DNA of 64,000 bases from Allacma fusca (lineage: Eukaryota > Arthropoda > Collembola > Symphypleona > Sminthuridae), in NCBI GenBank assembly GCA_947179485.1, contig OX359246.1, forward strand, positions 74,489,508 through 74,553,507, read 5' to 3'. The notes below the pieces were generated by a model. It was not told the DNA's origin. It did no database searches and saw only the letters and a program-made list of their open reading frames with translations. Positions 58,396 through 64,000 of this stretch are shown here, piece after piece. The translations under genes were made by a program, and so were the position numbers. The number at the start of each line of letters is the position of its first letter. Within the stretch, counting starts at the first letter, position 1.

Positions 58396-60512
58396 GAAAA
58401 ATATCCTCCTTCGCATCGAGTCCCGATTGGACGATTTGACAAAAGCATTTCATCAAATTAAAGCCGAAAACGGAATTCTCCAAAAAGAGATCCTGGGAGT
58501 TTCATCTACTCCAATTTCAGAGTCCATGGGATTAATGGAAACTAGAACTTTGAGAGAAATTGTTGAAGAAACAGAATTTCACGTCAAAAAAATTAAGTCG
58601 AGTATTTCAAGGGAAAAAACAGAAATAACAAATTCGCACAAGTGAAAATCATGGGGAAATGCGAAGACATTTGAAACTGACGAAAGTGACAACGAAAGTT
58701 TGGAGGAGTCAGCAGACAAATATCCAGTTGTTGAAATTAGATCCAAAACATTGGGGAATGAAAGAGAATTTTTGAAGGAAACGTTTATTAAATTGAGAAA
58801 GGAGAAAACAACCAAAGATGGCGAAAGTTTGCAAGGAACTTCGGTTGAAACAATTTCCAACTCAATTCCTATTTCCAAAAATGTGAGAGCATCGTGTACA
58901 ATGAAATTATGTAAGATTTTTAAAACAAGTAAATTTCAAATCTTTATTGTAGTGTTTTTTTCAAAACTGGAACGTTATAAACGTATTATATTTTTCAGCC
59001 AACTTTTTAGACACCGCTCTCACAGATCTCCAGAATGGTTATTCTCAAATACCATTGAGTGGACCTTCGAGAATTATTGGAAACTTCAGCGAAGTTTTTT
59101 CTGCCCGTGGAGATCAGTAAGTTGAAGAATTTGTAATATTGCCAAAAATTAAACCTAGATTCTGTGACACTGTTTCCTTCTAATGAAATTCAAAAAATTG
59201 AAATTACTCAATTATAACACAGACGGTGCATAGTTAATTACATTTTCAGTTATTATCGCATTCAAGGTTATGATTTCTTTGATATTGTTTTACTGAATGC
59301 ATTTGTTTCAGCACTTGGTGTTACTTCTTGTGCTCGTTCGCGATTTCTAAAGTCCTACGGTTAACAATTGAGTGCAATATTGATTCTGACGACAATATTT
59401 GGTTCGGTATTGCATTTATCCCAGCGGACGTTCCTACAAATAAAGCATTATTCGCCGCATTTAAAGAAATTCCATCTGCAGCGGATGTTTGGATGATGAT
59501 TGTAATAACTTGTAAAAATTTAACAACAACTATTATCTTTAATACATTGATTATATTAAATATTTCCGTGAAATTGTATTTTGCAGAAAGAACGGAGCAA
59601 GATTCCATTAGAGCTTTACGTGACCCATGGAAATTTACTTGTGAGAGGTCACATGACCAATGGTCCACGATCCATCGTTCACGTCGAAATATTGCAATTA
59701 CTTGATATCTCGTGGCCGATTTCTGTGGTTGGAGGAAAGAAACGCATCACTGATGGAAACATTTTTGAATTGAATCAGTCCACAAACAAAGACAAAGAAA
59801 TTTCAAGATCGGTTGGAAAATGTGGAAGATTTTCTTGCAATGTTGAGATTGGTCGGTGATTTCAAAAATTTAGAATCATTCACGGTCAAATCAATAATGA
59901 ACGTAATTGCACTTATTTAATTTTTTTCAGTAAACTGCTTGAACGTTTCGTTAAAAAATAGGAATCAATGGTATTCTAATTTCAACGATAAATATAATTG
60001 GCCTCTGGAAATTCTCTCTTTCCAGTGAGAAAGCTTTCTCGGATCAGGGGATTCGTAAGTCCTCTATTTTGACAGATAAGCGTGAATTAGTTTCTTTAAT
60101 TTTTAATTTCAAATTCAGCGCCTTTAATTTTGTAGGAATTTTGAAGCAATGTTTTCCTATGAAATTCTTTCCACGGACCTAGCTTTGGTAATCGGTTTGA
60201 AAGTTGGTCCTGGAACCAATTCATTTGCAGCTGCTTTTACTCAAATTCCAGCAGTCACTGACAAAAAAGACCTGGAAGCATTAATGAATCCAAGTCAATG
60301 GAAAATCCATGATTACAAGAAATATTCGAATGTACGTGTTTTCGTCTGCAAATATTTATTTTTCAGTTTTGCTTCTTAACACTAATCAAGAATATACATT
60401 TTCTCAGGGGAGCAAAGTCTTGGAGGTAATTAGGGATCGAAATATTCGAGCTGAGATTCTGATGACGGAAGAAGAAAAATCTACTTTAAAAATTCGCTTT
60501 TACGCAGTTTAG

Positions 60513-62861
60513 CCCATTCTTTGATTCCAGTGTGTTTGCATTAATAACCATGCATAAATATGAAAATTTAGTTGTGAATTCTGTAAAATCTACCATTAAA
60601 ATTTAATTTATTTTTGAAAAAAGCAAATTTTTTCTTGCAAAATATTTTTCTTGCACATGGTGTCTTTCCAGTTCATTCAAGGGACAACTTAAACTCAAAA
60701 TAAGCAATCCTCTCCATTTTTAAACTAACTCTTTTTCAGATGTTGCAAAACCGGTTCTCGGAGATTTACTTTGTCCCATGGAACAGTTTGAGTTAATCTC
60801 CCGAAAGGTCTTCTGTTAAGGTTCCAAATTTAGTATGCTATTTGTAATAACATGTCACAACATTCAAGGCGCTTAATATTTTTGATTAACTTAATCAATT
60901 TAATATCTTGTAAGATTTTGCTTATCAAGCAAGGATCAAAATCAGGATAATTTAGAAAAAAACAGAAATTTTCACCTTGAAATTGCTTGTTGTTTATCTA
61001 AACTCGTTCCGCTACTCATTTTATGAAAATTTATGGGGAGCTATACCGCACAAGCATTTAAGTTGAGAATTGTCTCGTAAGAACAGAGATCCAGGTTGGG
61101 ACAAATTATCATTACGAGCAAAGAAATGGAAAAGTACAATTTTTAATTTTCCGAATTTTATAGACCGCTTGCTATTTCTAAAATATTTTGAGACACTGCA
61201 TCTGCCGCAAACAAAAAAATTCGCTAGAGCTTATCATCATCTTCCCAAGTCACACGTTCCAGTTCCAGGAACGTAAAAAATGAGAGAAGAAAGAAGTAAT
61301 TACCCAAAAACATATTTCTTTGTTGAAGTAATTAAAATTAAAATATTAAAATATTAAAATTAAAATTAAATTAGAATAAAAGAAGCAGAAGAAGAACCCG
61401 AAGAAGAAACCAAATGGGTTCCCATTCCATTTCTTCGTAATTTATCCAATAGAATTGCCGGATTATTAAGATGAAAGTTTCAATGGAAGATAATTTCTTA
61501 CCTGGCAAGAAAATCAAAAGGTATGCTACACCGAATCAAGGAAAAAGAAGCAAACGAGATTCATGTCAGATATGTATGTATAGGATTCTTTGCAATTCCT
61601 GTGACAAAATTTATTGATACTTATCTTCCTTGACATACACAATTGAAAGAACACATGAATCATATTCGATTGAAAAACCGTGAAAAATCAGCAGTTGCTC
61701 GGCCTTTTTTTCAACATTAGAAATCATTCCGTCGACTAATTTTTATTAAATTACTAATTAATATTACTAATTTTAAAAAAATGCATTCAACGATAATTAA
61801 TTATTATATTTTAAAATAATTTTATTTTTCGCAGTTGTGCAAATTTATCTATCACTTGCTTTTTAGTGCATGCGGATGACAGTCTGTTAGATGTCGAAAG
61901 CTTGCATTTAATTTAGCTTGTTTAATAAAGTGAACCACGTAAACCAAATATATGGAATCTATTATTTGTTGAAGTAATTCATTTATATTATCCCGCTTTT
62001 CTAACATTTATAAAAGTGATATTAGGCTCAAATGAATCATCATTGAATTTTAGCAGACAAGGGTTATAGAAATACTTTTATGATCTACAGACCGCACCTG
62101 AAAAATATGAAACTTACAAAACACATCTTTGCTCCAAAGAATAATTTCCTCAATATGTGTTCTCAACCATTTTGACAGCTCCGTAGTAAGCTCAGCGAAG
62201 ACTCTATTGGATTCCGCATTTTGTTCCGCAAACTTCTTCCAGATTTTCCAAGAAATATCCACACCCCAAAAACTGCGGATGCAGCCCTCAGTGAAGTGGA
62301 AGTCTTCATAAATACCAAAACATTTATAGTTTTTTTTACTCAAATTTTAAATTTTGGAAAAAACATTTTATTGCGTTACGAGATTAAAACAATTTGCTTA
62401 ATTTAAAACAATATTTACTACAAACTGGTGGTTTCAAGTATGTTTCGCAGATCTGAGGGCTGGGGAGAGGAGTAAAATGTTTTCAACCCTACACTTTATA
62501 TAATTCATGTTTTTCAAATTGGCCTAATAGATCTTGTTATGAATTTATGTATGCACGAATAGGCATTAATCCTTAAAACTAATTCTCTTCATCAGGAGTG
62601 AATAAATTGTCTGCCATGGTATTTTTTATTTTTAAATGATTAGAAAGACAATTCAATTGATAAAAGCAGATGAATCCCATTTTAGTTCGATTTTGAATCT
62701 ATGTCTATTCCTCAAATGTGAAAAAAATTAAAAGTAATAAAATATTTATTGATAGTTTCCTCCGGCAACTTATTCCCATCTTCATTACGTTGTCCCGGTC
62801 TTGGAACCTTCGTGAATTTCTAAAAAGGAATTTCATTAATTTCGCGTCTCTGAATTCACAG
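60513..62861. other. no gene assigned; one possible orphan exon
   Basis: AT-rich with an AAAATTAAAATATT run at about 61330-61370. On the minus strand, 62343-62118 is open, encodes a Trp/Glu-rich segment (SWKIWKKFAEQNAESNRVF...) and ends at a GTAAGT donor. I cannot name it or find partner exons. No ATG mini-exon for copy G was found. Confidence 0.35.
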
Positions 62862-63830
62862 GAAAAATATCCTCCTTCGCATCGAGTCCCGATTGGACGA
62901 TTTGACAAAAGCCTTTCATCAACTCAAATCCGAAAATGAGATTCTGCGGAAAGAGGTGCCTGGAGTTTCATCTTCTCAAAACACCGAAGGAATGGGATTA
63001 ATAGAAACAAGGACCTTGAGAGAAATTATCGAACATACTGAATGTTTTGTTAACAAAATTAACTCCAACATTTCAAAAAATGAAGGCGAAAAAACAAATC
63101 CGAGAAAATCAAAACCAAGGGGGAAAAATCAAATGCCAGTAAAGAAAGTGAAAGAGAGTTCAGAGGAATTCGATCCAACACTTTGGCGGATGAAAGAAAC
63201 ATTTGGAAGGAAACTTTCTATAAACTGATAAAAGAGAAAAAAGTCAAAGACGGGGAAAGTCTTCCAGGATGAACTTCTGTTCAAAGGATTTCCGACTCAA
63301 TTCCTTTTCAAAAAATGTGAAATCATCATGTACAATTAAATTGTGTAAGATTTAAAAAATAATTCAATTGCAAATCCTCATTATACTACGTGACTTCATA
63401 TAATTTCATATGAAATTGGTTTTCAGCCAACTTTCTAGACACAGCTCTCACAGATCTTCAGTGTCAAATTCATAATATTATTGCAGTCGTGACTAAACTT
63501 TGTTTCGTATTGCTTTAATCAATGAATTTTTTTCAGGAATTATTGCACCTTCTTGTGCTCGTTCGCCATTTCTAAAGTCCTGCGGTTAGCCATTTTTTGT
63601 TGTAATAATTCAGAAGGCAGTATTTGTTTCGGAATTGGATTCACCCCAGTGGACTTTCCTACAAATCCCGCATTGTGGAGCACATTGAATAAAATGCCAC
63701 CTGCACCGCATGTTTGCATGATGAATGTAATAATTTGTAAACATCTATAACAGGAATAACAAATGATTGGAATGCAATAATTGCATGAATTTATTTTCCG
63801 CAGAAATAAAACAGTGAAATCCCACTGGAA
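62862..63830 (+). pseudogene. tandem gene family, copy G: broken and truncated
   Basis: Exon 2 starts at 62862 with the usual coiled-coil text (ILLRIESRLDDLTKAFHQLK in frame), then shifts frame after the PRGK codons (about 63125). Exon 3 (from 63427) loses its second half. Exon 4 (from 63537) is recognisable with FGIGFTP and MPPAPHVC (Trp replaced by Cys). Exon 5 starts at 63804 but diverges abruptly after TCCCACTGGAA at about 63830 into unrelated sequence. Whether exons 6-8 lie further right cannot be seen. Confidence 0.85.
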
Positions 63831-64000
63831 ATTCCCAGGGAGGATGCGGATCAGCAACAATTAGTATGTATAAGGGCCAGTTAGGCAATCATTTCCTTCT
63901 AGTAGTGATGATACTTATCCTTAGCAATTTGGTTACTTATATTCGTTTGTATAATGTTCGTTATCTGGCCTTTCCCGATCCGTCCATCTCATACTTTTGA
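63831..64000. other. unrelated sequence interrupting copy G
   Basis: After the break in exon 5 the text has no similarity to the family. The phrase GGCCAGTTAGGCAATCATTT...GTTATCTGGCC has weak inverted character, so a transposon insertion is possible but cannot be shown from the part in view. Confidence 0.3.

Larger units (their letters stand above)
52269..60512 (+). pseudogene. tandem gene family, copy F: mostly complete but broken
   Basis: Exon 1 is 52269-52276 (ATGGAAAT|GTAAGT). Exon 2 begins at 58396 after a 6.1 kb intron swollen by transposons, and exons 3-8 run to the stop at 60510-60512. Exons 4, 5, 7 and 8 are open and keep LLVRGHMTNGPRSI and STDLALVIGLKVGPG. Exon 2, however, is frameshifted, with a TGA at 58642-58644 after the coiled coil. 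Exon 6 has CAGTGA where the other copies have CATCGA, giving a TGA. The splice sites look normal. It is a younger pseudogene than A or C. A truncated coiled-coil peptide of about 80 aa could still be made. Confidence 0.85.

Overview
This is an AT-rich eukaryotic window: genes are split by short GT..AG introns and the intergenic DNA is crowded with transposon remnants and minisatellites. An arthropod source fits best. CLCA-type proteins are patchy in arthropods, so a non-insect lineage such as a springtail or crustacean is plausible, but that is inference. There is no bacterial, operon or CRISPR architecture.

Only two gene families I recognise as host genes are present. A complete 12-exon CLCA-type secreted/membrane protein (24232-30796, +, 1014 codons summed from the exons) has lost the HExxH zinc site and most of the VWA metal site of its family. 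A five-exon acyl-CoA delta-9 desaturase (50143-44834, -) has all three histidine boxes but an in-frame TAG at codon 305 of 374.

The rest of the window is dominated by an unrecognised multi-copy gene family. Seven copies (A-G, near 5.6, 12-14, 15.3-17.4, 32.8-35.6, 40.8-42.9, 52.3-60.5 and 62.9-63.8 kb), all on the + strand, share one eight-exon plan: an 8-nt coding first exon, a coiled-coil/acidic exon and six more exons, ending in a conserved stop after Ile-Tyr-Ala-Val. Copy D is intact (510 aa). Copy B is open through exons 2-8 but has no recognisable ATG exon. A, C, E, F and G are broken. Duplicated flanking blocks show that the copies arose as segmental duplications which also carried upstream and downstream DNA.

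Mobile DNA: at least six fold-back elements with 8-bp target-site duplications (hAT hallmark) have arms made of short tandem motifs. One, inside an exon of copy C, still encodes a hAT C-terminal dimerisation segment. There are three related ~0.8-0.9 kb elements flanked by TA, and a ~4.5 kb two-gene element (frameshifted tnp2-like transposase plus an intact five-exon DUF4806-like gene) in intron 1 of copy F. Some insertions are nested two or three deep. Large minisatellites lie at 1.6-3.4, 18.7-19.7 and 39.8-40.5 kb and create long spurious reading frames.
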